Positions 1 to 11,400 of a stretch of DNA of 64,000 bases are shown one piece after another. How positions within the stretch are numbered: the first letter of the stretch is position 1; each line of letters begins with the position of its first letter. This DNA is from Trametes villosa. Taxonomy: Eukaryota; Basidiomycota; Agaricomycetes; Polyporales; Polyporaceae. The stretch covers positions 992,001 to 1,056,000 of the forward strand of contig PUDQ02000001.1 of the NCBI GenBank assembly GCA_002964805.2. The letters are read 5' to 3'. The position numbers were made by a program, and so were the translations under genes. The notes beneath the pieces are model-generated. The model made no database searches, was not told where the DNA came from, and saw nothing but the letters and a program-made list of their open reading frames with translations.

Positions 1-12
1 ACAAACCCCACG

Positions 13-895
13 ATGTCTACCTTCCCTGACTACTACAAGCTCCTCGGTGTCCAGAAGAATGCTACTACAGACGAGATCAGGACGGCGTACAAGAAAGAGT
101 CGCTCAAGTGAGTATCCCGCATGCCTGGCGGTTTGGCGTGATATTCATCCCTGCAGCCGCGCAGGACACATCCGGATAGGCTCGTAAATGCCACTCCAGC
201 GGAGAAGCAGGCAGCGACGGAGCGGTTCCAGGTGCGCCCATAGTGCCCAGCTCCTTGGACGGTCTTGCTAATACGCGGATAGGCCGTAGCAGACGCGTAC
301 TACGTCCTGTCGGACGGTTCCCGACGCAAGGAGTACGACATCCTATACACCACCCGTGGTCCCCAAGAGCGGACAGATCAGCCCAATGCATCCGCCAACT
401 TCTTCTCGACATTCGCCAACATGTTCGGCGCAGGCGGTGGTGCGGGAGCCCAGCCAAATGCTGGGGCTGCGCCCGGGGATAGGCCGGATGCGGAGCATGT
501 GTTTGCGGACGTGTTTGAGGAGGTACGTGGTCCTCTCGTGAAGCACACTCTCGACAACTCACTCTCGACGGCAGTTGCTCCGACCCGAGGTCGACCGCCA
601 TGTCCCATGGTGGACTTGGCTTGGTGCCATTTGCGGGGCGGGTATAGGCTTCATTATCGCCAACATTCCGGGCCTCATGATGGGTGCATATGCTGGGAAC
701 CGCCTGGGTGCCGTCAGGGACGCGAAAGGGAAGAGCGTCGCCGCGGTGTTCAGCCAGCTAGGAGGCAGCCAGAAAGCCGACGTGCGTTTTCCCCCGCAAT
801 CATCCGCGGCCATAAAGCACCTAACATGATTTCACGTGTAGATTTTGCGAGCACTGGCCGCGAAGGTCCTGGGTGCAGCTGCGAACTCCTTCTAA
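13..895 (+). CDS. DnaJ (J-domain) co-chaperone with C-terminal glycine-zipper membrane segment
   Basis: The protein begins MSTFPDYYKLLGVQKNAT, a typical J-domain helix I. Splicing the first intron (donor after the bases encoding SLK, acceptor just before ACACATCCGGAT) restores the HPD motif as LKTHPDRL, followed by a helix-IV-like VADAYYVLSDGSRRKEYD. A Gly/Ala/Pro-rich linker (MFGAGGGAGAQPNAG) follows. After a further intron comes WWTWLGAICGAGIGFIIANIPG, then MMGAYAGNRLGA, a hydrophobic Gly-zipper stretch that is probably membrane-associated. About four introns; ends RALAAKVLGAAANSF. The family stimulates Hsp70 ATPase through HPD. Compartment and client are not evident; the membrane segment suggests ER, peroxisomal or mitochondrial outer surface (inference). 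The start lies 12 bases into the window, so its promoter is outside. Confidence 0.85.
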
Positions 896-1251
896 TTGTA
901 CTTACACTCTTATGGTATTGTTGACTTGTGCTAGTGACTTCGTACATGTATGCTTCGTTTGTATAGGACCTTAGTTTTAGCTGTAATGTATCCTGGATGG
1001 ACCCTCACAGTTGTGTGCGCCGCGGAGCCCGGGGTTGTTTACGGACCCTTGTGCGGGCAGGGAAGGCGTCGGGGCTCGGCTCGGCTCCGGGGCGGCCAAA
1101 TCAGGGTGATCGGCGCGGCCAATTTGAGGACGGCGTCGGGGAAGCGACCCTGGCCATCGTCTCCTCCGCCCAATCGATGCTGCTCACGCTCATCACGCTC
1201 CTTCTCTTACGTCCAAATCTCCTAGCTCGTACCGTCTTTTCTTAGCCCACG
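896..1251. other. Intergenic region, tandem + genes
   Basis: About 356 bases between the DnaJ stop and the next start. It should contain the DnaJ 3' end and the downstream promoter. The last 100 bases are C/T-rich, as in many Agaricomycete promoters. I see no RNA gene or repeat. Confidence 0.5.
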
Positions 1252-2899
1252 ATGACGGAGACGCGTACCTCGCGCGCGAACACGCCCAGGTCGCGTGCCC
1301 CGCAGAGGCCTTCCCAAGGTACCGCAAGTCCTCTAAGCTGCTGCCCGCCACCGTCGGATACCTGAGCTATGCTAAAACGTCTTTCTGCTGTAGCTGCACG
1401 GAGGGCGAGCAGTGTACCTGCAGTTGGGAGTAAGAGGCCAGAATTCGTCCTCGGTACGCACCATGCTCTTCCTAGAAGCGTAATCACAGAACACTTACTC
1501 ATGGTGGTATGTGGCGACTCGTCCAGACTGCGTCCTCATGACTCCGCGGAAACGAAGTGAGCCCCTAGAGTGGGCTAGACTGGGATGTCGCATTGACAAA
1601 GTTTCATGACCTTCGCAGAACGCACCACTTCGCACGAGGATCCTCCGCCCGGCCCAGCGCCCCAGCCACAGGGTTCGCGCCTTGGCGCATTTGCTCTGTA
1701 CGTCTCCGCTGAGTCCTTAGACCTTACTAATGCTCGCCACATCCTGACACTCGACGCTACAGCTCGCAGAAGAAGCTACCCGCCCGTGCAGCTCGGAGTC
1801 GGGCCCGGTCGACGGAGAAGGACACGACTTCGTCCTCAAGCGTACGATCGCGCAGCCAGAAGCGCGCGCCCTCCCCACCTGCACCTACCGAGCGAACCAC
1901 CAGAAGAAGGGCCGCATCCACATCGCGGACAACAGCATCCTATACCACAGAACCATCCACAAGTCAGAGACGGCGCACGTCCTCGCGCGCCTCGGTCGCG
2001 CCACACAAGCCTGCACCCGCGTCAATATCCCGCGCCTCTGCAAGCTCCTCGCGGCGAAACAAGGGCAAAGCCCGCGTCTCGCACGTCCAGGCCGACTTCG
2101 AGGCCTCCTCGCAGCCTGACAGTGACATTGAGGAGCCCGCCGTACCGGCACCGAAGCGGCGTCGGCTCTCGCCACCACAGTTCGCGCCCGATAGCCCCGA
2201 GTTCAGTCCGACAGACACGGCGGTGGGCGCGGGCGCGGACAACGGGGAGACGCTTGAGGAGGATTTCCAGATGCTGGACATGCCCGACGACGCTTCCCTG
2301 CCATGGGTCGCGATGGATCCGCAGTCGACGGGGTCTGCGTATGTGCCGCCAGGCCTGAACGCGCTCATCGAAGGTGCGCCCCCTATCCCTCTACTCTCGA
2401 TCGCGCGGAACGCTGACCACACGGAGCGCTTGTCCATGACCACACGGAACGCTGAATCGCTACCGCACTGACAGACATGAAGCGCGCACTCGTCCTCCAG
2501 ATGTCCGCGCGCCAGAAGGCGGAGGCGCTGCACGCAGAGGAGGCGCAGCGCCGGCGCGAGCTCGAGCGCGAGGCCGCGCGCCTCGCCGCGGCGAACCGCG
2601 CGCTCGAGGAGGAGCGCAGGGCGTGGACCGCGAGCGCGGCGGAGGCGCTTGCGTGCACGCTCGAGAGCGCGCTCGTCGCGGACCGTGCGCGGGGTGCGTA
2701 TGTCGAGGAGATGAAGGTGGAGGGGGGCGAAGATGCGGAGATGGAGGGCGACGTAGGGGTCGTTGAGCTGGGTAGGGCCTCTGCGTTCGGCGTAGGGGAG
2801 GGACTGGATGCGGGGCTTGAGCTTGGGGCGGCGGGGCATTCGCAGAATACGGACCTCCAGGATCGGGGCTACGAGCCGGTCGAGCTGGTCATGACATGA
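1252..2899 (+). CDS. Hypothetical Ser/Arg-rich protein with C-terminal coiled coil
   Basis: Not recognised as a named family. The start MTETRTSRANTPRSRAPQRP is the first ATG after a C/T-rich leader. Later exons give AARRASSVPAVGSKRPEF, then a long Ser/Thr/Arg-rich disordered region with several basic clusters (for example APKRRRLSPPQFAPDS) that could be nuclear localisation signals. It continues through LEEDFQMLDMPDDASLPW to a heptad-rich coiled coil from about 2500 to 2660 (SARQKAEALHAEEAQRRREL, ALEEERRAWTASAAEAL). The tail is acidic. About five exons and roughly 400 residues; the early exon joints are uncertain. A nuclear scaffold or DNA-associated role is only an inference from composition. 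Confidence 0.6.
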
Positions 2900-3848
2900 G
2901 GGACGGCGGATGCGACTTCGCGGGAGGGACGCCCGGTGAGCCGTCAATCCCTTCTTCGAGATCCGGCGTGGTTCTGAACCGTCCGTTCTTACAGCTCCCG
3001 GGAGATATTCTGCATTGTTCCGACATCTAACCATCGGGGATACCCCCAGGTACCGACGTACCGTAACACGGAGGAAGAACACGGAAGCCGGCGGAGGGAC
3101 GGATACCCTAGGCGTGGGCTGGATGCTGTCCAACAGGTCGGGCGGTTCAGCATGGCACTATGCAGACAGGACAGAAACGTGCGATGTGTATCGAACGTTC
3201 ATTCTACATCGACATTCGGTATTCGACATTCGAGTTCTAGTATTAATACAACTGGGGATAGTGCGGTGTTTCTGGTAGGTTGTTTGCGCGCGCGGGGCAT
3301 GATGCTGGCGCGGCGACGAGAGCTGAGTATGTACGACGGGAAGGATGCATGGATGGGATACAGGTTATTAGACGGCTTGCGTATAAGGGTGGAAAAATGA
3401 CAACCAAGTGCATGCGACCAAAAGAAACGATCTGGGAGAGGCAAAGCAATAAACGAGACGTCGGGAGCGTTCGAGCGAGAACTGGAATCGACCGAGTCCG
3501 CATGCAAGGGGCTACGAAACAACCAATACCAATATTTGCCGGTGTACGGTTTACCAAGATATGCCACAAGATGGAGGATAGAGTTATGTTAGGTATACAG
3601 TGTCTGCGTGGGTGGTGAGAATATAGCACTTTTGATGAGGATGAGAGGACGATGCGGGTCTGCGGGAGATGATAGGTACGGTTATGCAAGGGGGTCGTGA
3701 GCGCGCCTTTCTGCGCGGATGCGTGGATGGAACAGGAGGGGAAGGATGCAATGATGGATGAGGAAAGGTGGGCCGCGGACGCAGCCGCCAAGGTGTTCGT
3801 CGCGAGGTGGCAGGTGCAGGCTCGCGCCTACGCACAGCGCCGCACCGC
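2900..3848. other. Convergent intergenic region, nothing identified
   Basis: About 950 bases between two convergent genes. It should hold both 3' UTRs. The open frames here have no family motif and are overlapping shadows on both strands. I see no tRNA, repeat or transposon signature. Confidence 0.5.
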
Positions 3849-5141
3849 TCAGCTCCACAGCTCTCCGGCGTGGGCCTCGTCGAGCGCGGTCAAACCTTCG
3901 CCAGCGCGCAGGGTTTCGTAGTCGCTAATGCCCACCGCGCCGTTCGCCATGGCGAGCGCCAGTGCGGCAATGGCCTTTTCGGAGCGCGTGGTCGGGGGCG
4001 AAGCACCCAGCGGAGGCGAGCCGCACTCGCCGGGGGCGATGGTGTCCGAAGAAGGTAGTGCGGCTGCCATAGCGGCGCTGCTCTCGCTGGTGTGCGCGGA
4101 GAGCGGAAGCGACACGAGCGAGGAGTTCGTCGAGGTGGAGTACGTATGCGACAGGGCCGGAGTCGAGAACGGTCCTGATGCGGACGAATCGAACTCCACG
4201 TCCATGTCCGCGTGACCCTCGTCATCGGAGGAGTACGCGGACGGCCCTGAGGAGGGCGCGATGGGAGAGACGCTGCGACCGTCGCGATCGAGGCCTGCGA
4301 ACGGGGATGCGTACGCCTGCCGCTCGGGGAGGTCGACGTCCATCGAGTGCGAGCGCTTTTGCTGCGCAGGGAACGACGACGTCTCGCCGACGATGAAGAT
4401 GTCGTCTTCGTCCTCGTCTGGCTGCTCGGGGACGGCCGCGGCCGCTGCCTGCGGCGGCGTGCCGTAATACGACGCTTGGCGGCGCCAGGACCGGCGCGGC
4501 TGCGGGGGCTCGGGGCGCGCCGCGCGCGACTCCCAGTCGCGCATCTTGCGCACGAGGCCCTCGCCGCTTTCCACGACGCTGCGGTGCAGCTCGCCGAGGG
4601 CGTCCGCGCGCATGCGGCGTGCCTCGTCTGGCGAGATGCGGCCGGCCTCGCGCGGGGACGGCTCGCGCGCGAAGCGGCTGCTGCGTCCAGCCTGCCTGCG
4701 GGCCTTCTTCTGTGGGAAGAACTGGAACGCGGCGGACGTGCTCGGGAGGGGCGCGGTCGAGGACGAGGCGAACGTGAAGGACGTCGTCGGCTCGACGGGG
4801 AAAATGGGGTCCGGGCCCATTCCGAAGGCCTCCTCAGGCGCGTCTTCGGTCTGGGGGACGTCACGCCTCGTGAGCCACTTTGCGGCGGTAGGGAGGGATG
4901 ACGACGCGGGACTTACGTTGGAGTCTCTGCGGGCGCGCTTGCCTCGCCGCCACTGGTCTACATCCCACTTCTCTGCGGGCGCGCCGTGCGCGAGGTCCTT
5001 ATAGGACGGGCTCCGGATAGAGCTGGGGCGCGAGCGTTTGGCCGATATGCGCCATTTGACGTCGTCTGGTTGTCGGCGGGGGATGGGAGATGAAGCGGAG
5101 TGAGAGCGGCGGCGATGGGAGAGCCTGTCCGGCGACGACAT
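3849..5141 (-). CDS. Hypothetical disordered Ser/Pro/Arg-rich protein (single exon)
   Basis: A 430-residue uninterrupted frame starting MSSPDRLSHRRRSHSASSPI and ending LTALDEAHAGELWS. Codon use is clean and no intron is needed. The N-terminal half is basic and Ser-rich. The centre has a possible helix (ARRMRADALGELHRSVVESG followed by EGLVRKMRDWESR). An acidic patch PDEDEDDIFIVGETSSF looks like a SUMO-interacting or other short motif (hydrophobic residues next to acidic ones). The C-terminus has TRSEKAIAALALAMANGAVG, another short helix. I recognise no catalytic domain. The composition suggests a nuclear regulatory protein (inference). Confidence 0.7.
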   Translation of the reverse strand: MSSPDRLSHRRRSHSASSPIPRRQPDDVKWRISAKRSRPSSIRSPSYKDLAHGAPAEKWDVDQWRRGKRARRDSNVSPASSSLPTAAKWLTRRDVPQTEDAPEEAFGMGPDPIFPVEPTTSFTFASSSTAPLPSTSAAFQFFPQKKARRQAGRSSRFAREPSPREAGRISPDEARRMRADALGELHRSVVESGEGLVRKMRDWESRAARPEPPQPRRSWRRQASYYGTPPQAAAAAVPEQPDEDEDDIFIVGETSSFPAQQKRSHSMDVDLPERQAYASPFAGLDRDGRSVSPIAPSSGPSAYSSDDEGHADMDVEFDSSASGPFSTPALSHTYSTSTNSSLVSLPLSAHTSESSAAMAAALPSSDTIAPGECGSPPLGASPPTTRSEKAIAALALAMANGAVGISDYETLRAGEGLTALDEAHAGELWS

Positions 5142-6382
5142 TTGCTGCAGCGTCGAGAGTCTGTAAATGCCGCCTTCTTGCGAGGACGTGGTGGTGGGCA
5201 GGAGGAAAAAAGCAAGATGGTCGGCTGGCGGTGGGGGGCGGAGAGAGAGCGAGCTTGCAGGCCGGGAGGGAGGCTTGGGCTCAGAGACTGGAGCGGAGCG
5301 ATCTGCTCCTCCTGCTATTCATACAGTTTCCGCCGGCAAGTGCCGGGCTGCCTTATGCGGCGGACCTCCCTCTTCTCCCCTGGGCGCCTGACTGCTCTGC
5401 GGCGGACGGCGACTGCGACGCGCCTCCATTGTCTCCCATAATCCTCAGTCAGCCGCCGCCATCTGTCACATGTACCGTCTGCCGCCTCTCAAGCGCGCTC
5501 GCAGGTCAGCCAAGCAGCTGGATAGAACGTGTGTCGCACTGGAACTGGCGACTCGCCCGCGCTATCTGTGCAGCGGGTAGCCGCACCTCCCGCCTCAGGT
5601 TGTGGCTAGCCTCCAGTGCGTTGTATCCTATTGCTGCGTCTATCTCGCCGCCTCCGACGTTGAGCATGATGAATCTCCGGCTGCATATCCGCAGAATGCG
5701 GGCGAGGAACCAAGCGGGCGGAGGCTGTCGCGAAGCGCACGTACATCTGGGGAAGAACTCAAGAGTCCTCCTCGGACCGAGGTTCTTCTTCGTATTGGCG
5801 TTCTGCCATCTGTCTTCGAGCAGGACATCTGCGTGTTCGACCCGAATCTTGCGCTCTTCTGACCTAGGGCATTCGCACAGGAGAACGGGTCTGTGGCCCG
5901 CAGAGGCCCTTTCGCCGGAGTGTCAGCTTGGAGTGTTTCCTGCATCTGTCAAAGCTTCAGCAGTCGTGTCTGCTCCCCTCGCGCAAGTACTAGTCCTCGC
6001 TTGGGCCTCTTGTTCCCTCGACGTCTGGCAGCCGAAACACATTCCCAAGGCACCCCCGGGTTTACTCGAAGAGGAGCTCCCGCTCGTCTTAGCTCCGAAG
6101 CTAGGTGATTGACGAGGCACCGACCTATGACGCGCCCCACAACCCCACCCCCGGACGCGACTCTGTAGGACTCCGTCGTCCATATGACCCCTCTGCGACT
6201 CTTTTCGTCGACTGAACGCGGATCGACGTTGGGCCGAGTATTACCCCGCGTTGTGTTCTTGCGGGGTGCGCGTCTCGTGTCGCGCATCGGGCCAACGTCG
6301 GGTCAGCGCATCCTTCTTGGCCGCCGTACTTAAACACTCCGAGAGGATGGCGGGTCCCCCTCTATCGCGCGCGCGCACAGAC
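5142..6382. other. Long divergent intergenic region, possible unrecognised small gene
   Basis: 1.24 kb between divergent genes. Both strands contain open frames here, including a 340-codon plus frame at 5090-6112. They overlap each other, match no family I recognise, and are expected in GC-rich DNA. Around 5470-5860 the plus strand could encode a short basic protein (MYRLPPLKRARR), but the obvious splice solutions run into stops. I therefore call no gene. The region should contain the promoters of the disordered protein (minus) and of the GH131 gene (plus). Confidence 0.4.
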
Positions 6383-7741
6383 ATGAAGAACGTAGCACTC
6401 GCCCTCATCTCGTTCGCGGCAGCCGCCTCCGCCACCGTCCTCTGGGACGGAAGGTTCAGCAACTACACGTAAGTGCCGGCGTTTGCGGAACTGCGGGGCA
6501 GGCCCTCACCGGGTGCCTTGTGCTCAGGACGGCGGCGGACTTTGACAAATGGAGCTGGAGCAACCAGGTCGGACAGTACCAGACGTACATCTACGTAAGG
6601 ACGAGTTGGGCTTGCTTGACGTGATCAATGCTTACGTGCTTCACAGGGTAACCTGCATGTACGCGCGACTGTATGCGTTGTGTTGAGAACAAGGCGGCTG
6701 AATAACGTGTGCTCAGGGCGAGACCGCTTCATCGTGGCTCACGCTCGGCAGCCAGTTCAAGAACCCTGCCAGTATGTGGGCTTGAACGGACTGAATGGGG
6801 GTGGCCCGCTCACGCATTACACAGCGACGGGAGAGAAGCAGGGAGTGAAGGTTAAGATCAACGCCCAATCGACCTGGAATGGCGGTCCAATGCTGAGGAC
6901 CGAGCTCATCCCGCAAACGACGAACTCCCTGACGGGACACCTCTACTTCCATGTCTCCCTGCAGATCCCGACAGTCAACCCGCCAGGTATGAGCGATTCA
7001 TCAGGCTGCTCCTGTGATGACGGAGAACTGACAACCTCGTGACCACAGATCCGGCGTACGAACACCAGGTAAGTACCGGACAGTTATGCTGGCATGATAT
7101 CAGAAAACGCAGAGCTGACACAACTTACTCGCAGATCGTCTTCTGGGAAGGTCAGTTACCTCGAGCCACAGCGTCGCATTTGCAGCCGATCCTAACTTAC
7201 TGTCAGGCCACTTCGCCGATATCAAGTACGGCCAGCTGAGCGGTAGGTGTCAACCGTCCCCCTTGCTCGTGACCGTGCATTCATGCGACTGCAGGCCAGA
7301 ATGGTGTGGCGGATACTCTGCAGGTCATCACCGGCGGTAAGAGTATCTGGTCCGTTCAGCCTGTCAAGGGCACCTGGGTGAGTACTACCACGCGGCGCGT
7401 GATGTCACCGCGAGTCCGACGCGCGCTAACCTTCCCGCGTACCTAGTACAACTTTATCCTCGAGACTGGCTCTCCCGGCGGTCTGTGGGTGTCGACGGGC
7501 AGCAGCCCGCTCAAGAAGGTATTCACGGGCTCGCTGAACGGCAACGGGGGCACGGACTGGCACGTCGGTGAGCGCACCCGCGATCGTTCTCGTCAGAACG
7601 CCTAGCGCACGCTGACGGTCGGGGAAATACTTAGGTGCACTGCGGCTGCCGATCAACGGGGCGCCTCAGCAAATCACGGAGACGGATCTGTACTACAGCG
7701 GGGTTTACGTCGAGGACTCCGGGCCTACGACGCAGCCGTGA
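6383..7741 (+). CDS. Secreted glycoside hydrolase family 131 protein (beta-glucanase)
   Basis: MKNVALALISFAAAASATVL is a clear signal peptide, and the mature protein begins near TVLWDGRFSNYT. Spliced exons give FDKWSWSNQVGQYQTYIYGN, GETASSWLTLGSQFKNPA, KQGVKVKINAQSTWNGGPML then RTELIPQT, HQIVFWEGHFADIKYGQLSG, WHVGALRLPI and YYSGVYVEDSG. This order (WDGRF; WSWSNQVG; MLRTELIPQT; EHQI.F.E.HF..KYG; DWH.G.LRLP; YYSGVY) is what I know of GH131 catalytic domains, fungal bifunctional beta-1,3/1,4-glucanases. About 250 residues with no CBM, the usual single-domain form. First intron starts at 6469 and its acceptor precedes 6528; about nine introns in total. It lies directly upstream of a GH3 beta-glucosidase on the same strand. 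Confidence 0.85.
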
Positions 7742-8499
7742 ACCGGGGTGCGTGTGGCAAGGCACCTCGGACGGCGTTACGGAGGCGTTGGTTGACTGCG
7801 CAAAGATATTGTACCTTTGTACGTGCGGTGAATATATAGACAACGTCGTCAGCGTCGCTGACGTCCACTGTCTAGCGAGTGCTTATTAGCATGTACTCGA
7901 GCGAGAGCCCTCGGCCCGAGCGGATGCGTGCGTGGCCTGAGCATGTCCCTTCATTTCGGCGACGTCGGTTTCTTGGGAACGTCATTGCCTGCACCTGGCT
8001 ACTCTGAGGCGGCAATGCCTATCCCGCGGGGAAAGATTGATCAATGCCGCACCACGCGGTCTCGCTTGTATCTCGCCCGCCGTCAACGCTGCCCTGGCGG
8101 GTGGCCCTCCTCAATTCAAGGACCACGGCCGTCCGTCGCGCTCGTTCCCCGCCCCGATTGATTGTCCTTGGGCTTGGAGACGACTATGCCATCCCGGGGA
8201 ACTGCGCCACTTGGCAGAGGATGAAGCACGCCCGCACCGCGGCACGCGAGTGTGGCTTTGGTGGACGAGGAGGATCGTCCGGGTTCCCGGGTCGAGCCCG
8301 TGCTGTCAAAAGTGAAGTCCGCGAAGGTGGGGAATGCCGGCGGCATGTGGGAGGCGGGGTGCTGTTGAGATGACAATGTGCAGGCCCTCCCAGCTGATCC
8401 GCCTCCCTTCCCTCTCTATCCGCGCGCAGCCCACCCTCGTATTAATACCCCCGTCGCACACGAGCGGGCCCGCGAGCCTCTGCTGCTGCACGCGACATC
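7742..8499. other. Intergenic region and GH3 promoter
   Basis: About 760 bases between the GH131 stop and the GH3 start. A TATTAATA element at 8440-8447 lies 53 bases before the GH3 ATG and is a candidate TATA box. I see no other structure. Confidence 0.5.
8440..8447 (+). promoter_or_regulatory. Candidate TATA element of the GH3 gene
   Basis: TATTAATA sits 53 bases upstream of the GH3 ATG, preceded by C/T-rich sequence. The position fits a fungal TATA box with a short leader. This is an assignment from position and sequence only. Confidence 0.35.
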
Positions 8500-11400
8500 A
8501 TGTCCCTCCTTTCTTCGTCATTCCTTGCGCTCGCGTGCGCGCTGGCCGTGTGGCCGAACGCAGCTCTTGCCGACTCGTGCAGCACTGGCTCGGGGTGCGT
8601 ACGCTCGGCAAACGTCTAATGTTTATTCTTGACTGCCAGTTCGCGTATGCGCATACAGGTCAAATGCTACGACTTGTTCGCCGGGGTACCAATGCGTGAC
8701 CCAAAACAGCAGTACGAGAACATGCAGAGCCCATCCCGGGTATACCGCGCTGACCGTGGCTATTCTACAGCCTCGCTGTGCGTTTTGGACGCATCTGGGT
8801 TTGCTCCCGTTGCATCATCCGGCTCCGTGACTGCTGCTCCGAAGACCGTCTTAAACATTCCCGCTGAGTGGACGGCAGCGTATGCGAAGGTTTGTGCTCA
8901 GGAATACTGTTCGCGCAACGTACTGACTTCCGGGGCGCAGGCTAAGCCGGTCGTTGCGAAGCTGTCCAATGCCGACAAGGCCAGCCTGGGAACTGGTACG
9001 GACCAGCCATTTTTTGAATTCTATATGCCGTGACGGCTTATACTTGCGCTCTATAGGTCTGGGCCTGATTGGAGGTGCGACAGTCAAACTCCCGCGCGAG
9101 ACCCGTTCTGAAAGTATGACAATGACATATTCCAGGTCCCTGCATTGGCTCCACCGCGAAGGTGTCCGCGATTCCCGGATGGTCCGGGCTGTGTTTGCAA
9201 GGTAGGCCCACTCGAAGGTGTTTCATCATCCTGCAGCCCTGTGACATCGCATATAGACAGTCCTGTCGGTGTGCGTTTCGTTAGCGGGAATTCGGTCTTT
9301 CCTGCGTAAGTAGTCGTACTGCCCTCGCGTCTCTCGTGTTCGCTGCTGACAGGAATATGCGTAGGGAAATCAATGCGGCCGCCACGTACGTTCGTTCCTC
9401 GTGAAAGTCGGGGTGCTCATCTTGACCGACGAACCCAGGTGGAACCGCACCCTCATTCGTGCCCGAGGTGCTGCCATGGGCGCCGAATTCAGGGGCAAGG
9501 GTATTCACGTCGCCCTCGGCCCAATGATGTGAGCGGAACCTACAAAGCGTCAGCCGCTCTCTCTGACTTCGCTGCGCAGGAACTTGATGCGCGCACCGGC
9601 TGCTGGTCGCAACTGGGAGGGGTAGGCACAGGACAATGACTAGCCTGGAACGAACCTGACATTCGTCTCGAACTTTGCAGCGCCGGAGGCGATCCTTTCC
9701 TCACCGGTGAAGTGGCCTTCGAGATGATCCAGGGAATCCAGTCCCAGGGTGTGCAAGCGTGCGCGAAGCACTTGATCAACAAGTAGGGTTTCTTCGAAGT
9801 CCCTGTATGCACCCCTGGTGACATGTCTCTTCAGTGAGCAGGAGCATTTCCGCGAAAGCAGTTCGTCGATTGTGGACGACCGGTAAGCATTTTTACGCAC
9901 AACGTGAGCTGCATAACTGATCAGTGCGTGACTTTGCAGCACGGTAAGCCCATAGTCTGAGTACCGGCCTATCCACTCATTCATGTTTCTGCTAGCAACA
10001 TGAAATTTACGCTCATCCGGTGAGTAGTACTAGAACATAGCACCTGAAGTCGTTCTGACCACAACACCAGTTCCTGCGGAGTGTCCAAGCCAACGTGGCT
10101 TCTGTCATGTGCAGCTACAGTGAGTGCCTTCACATCTCTTGTATGCGGTCGCTAACAGTAATTTCGTGGGTTAGATCAGAGTAAGCGCGTCCACGTTGTT
10201 GGAACTGAGTAGAGGGACTCAATGCATTTCAGTCAACGGCACCTTCGCTTGCGAGAACGATAAGGTCCTCAATGGCCTCCTGAAAGGAGAGCTGGGCTTC
10301 CAAGGATGTAAGTTGCGACCCATCACCTCTACATGGGCATTGCTAATCTGTTACCTCAACCTTAGACGTCATGTCTGGTAAGACCGCAGAAGATAGCTTC
10401 CCCGGGGAAATAGTCTGACATCCGTATGGAGATTGGTACGCGACGCACTCGACGGCCCCCGCAGCAAACGGTGGCCTGGACGTAGGTTACCTGGTATCTT
10501 ATCCTATGGTTAGCCTAGACTTAGTCCCCTCCAGATGACCATGCCCGGGGACAAATTCTTCGCGGCGTTCAGCAGGTACGTCAATCGGGCGTAGCAAGTG
10601 GTCACGATGAACTAAGGCGATACACAGCTACTTTGGCGACAACCTTGTGAAGGCGGTGAAGTCGGGCGACGTGTCGCAAGAGCGTCTGGACGTGCGTGTA
10701 GCATGTGCAAGGCGCTATGAATGTGTATAACTGACATTCCGGACAGGACATGGCTACCCGCATCCTCGCTGGGTGGTGAGTATCAGGCTTGAGCGGAGCT
10801 GTGTCCAGTTTCTGACCCGTTTGGTAGGTATCTCATGGGCCAGGACACCGGCTACCCAGCGGTCAACTTCAACTCGTGGCTGCAGATCTTCAGCTCCAAC
10901 GTCAACGTCCAAGGGGACCATGCTAGGTTAGCAACATCGTCGCAAAGCCGCGCATCCTTTCGGTGCTCATGTCAATCACACGCAGCCTCATCCGCACCAT
11001 CGGGGCGTCTTCGGCTGTGCTGCTCAAGAACCAGGGCAACGTCTTGCCGCTCAACGCACCACAGACACTTGCCGTGGTCGGCACCGGCGCGAGGTCTGCC
11101 ATCCTGGGCCCGAATGAGTGAGTCGCGTAACCTCGTGTCGCCGTGGACTGCACTAAACGTGCGAACAGGTGTTCCGACCATAGCTGCAACGACGGTGTGC
11201 TCGCAGTCGGTTGGGGTAGCGGGTAAGCCCACCTTCTGCAACGTTCTCTTATTCTCTTTTTCTACCCTCTAATGCAATACACAGCACTGCGAGCTTCCCA
11301 TATCTCATCGCGGTGAGTCAGACGTAAGACTATATGTGGCTGACAGTACTCAATCGCTTGCAGCCTCTCGATGCTATTAACGCGCGGGCGAAGGCGGACA

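Noticed and set aside
5090..6112. 340-codon plus-strand open frame
   Set aside because: It starts on the antisense of the disordered protein, crosses a promoter region and shows no domain or codon bias beyond GC-rich background.
10000..11300. Frame breaks in the GH3 gene suggesting decay
   Set aside because: Each break is resolved by a 48-65-base intron, and both catalytic residues and all core motifs are recovered.
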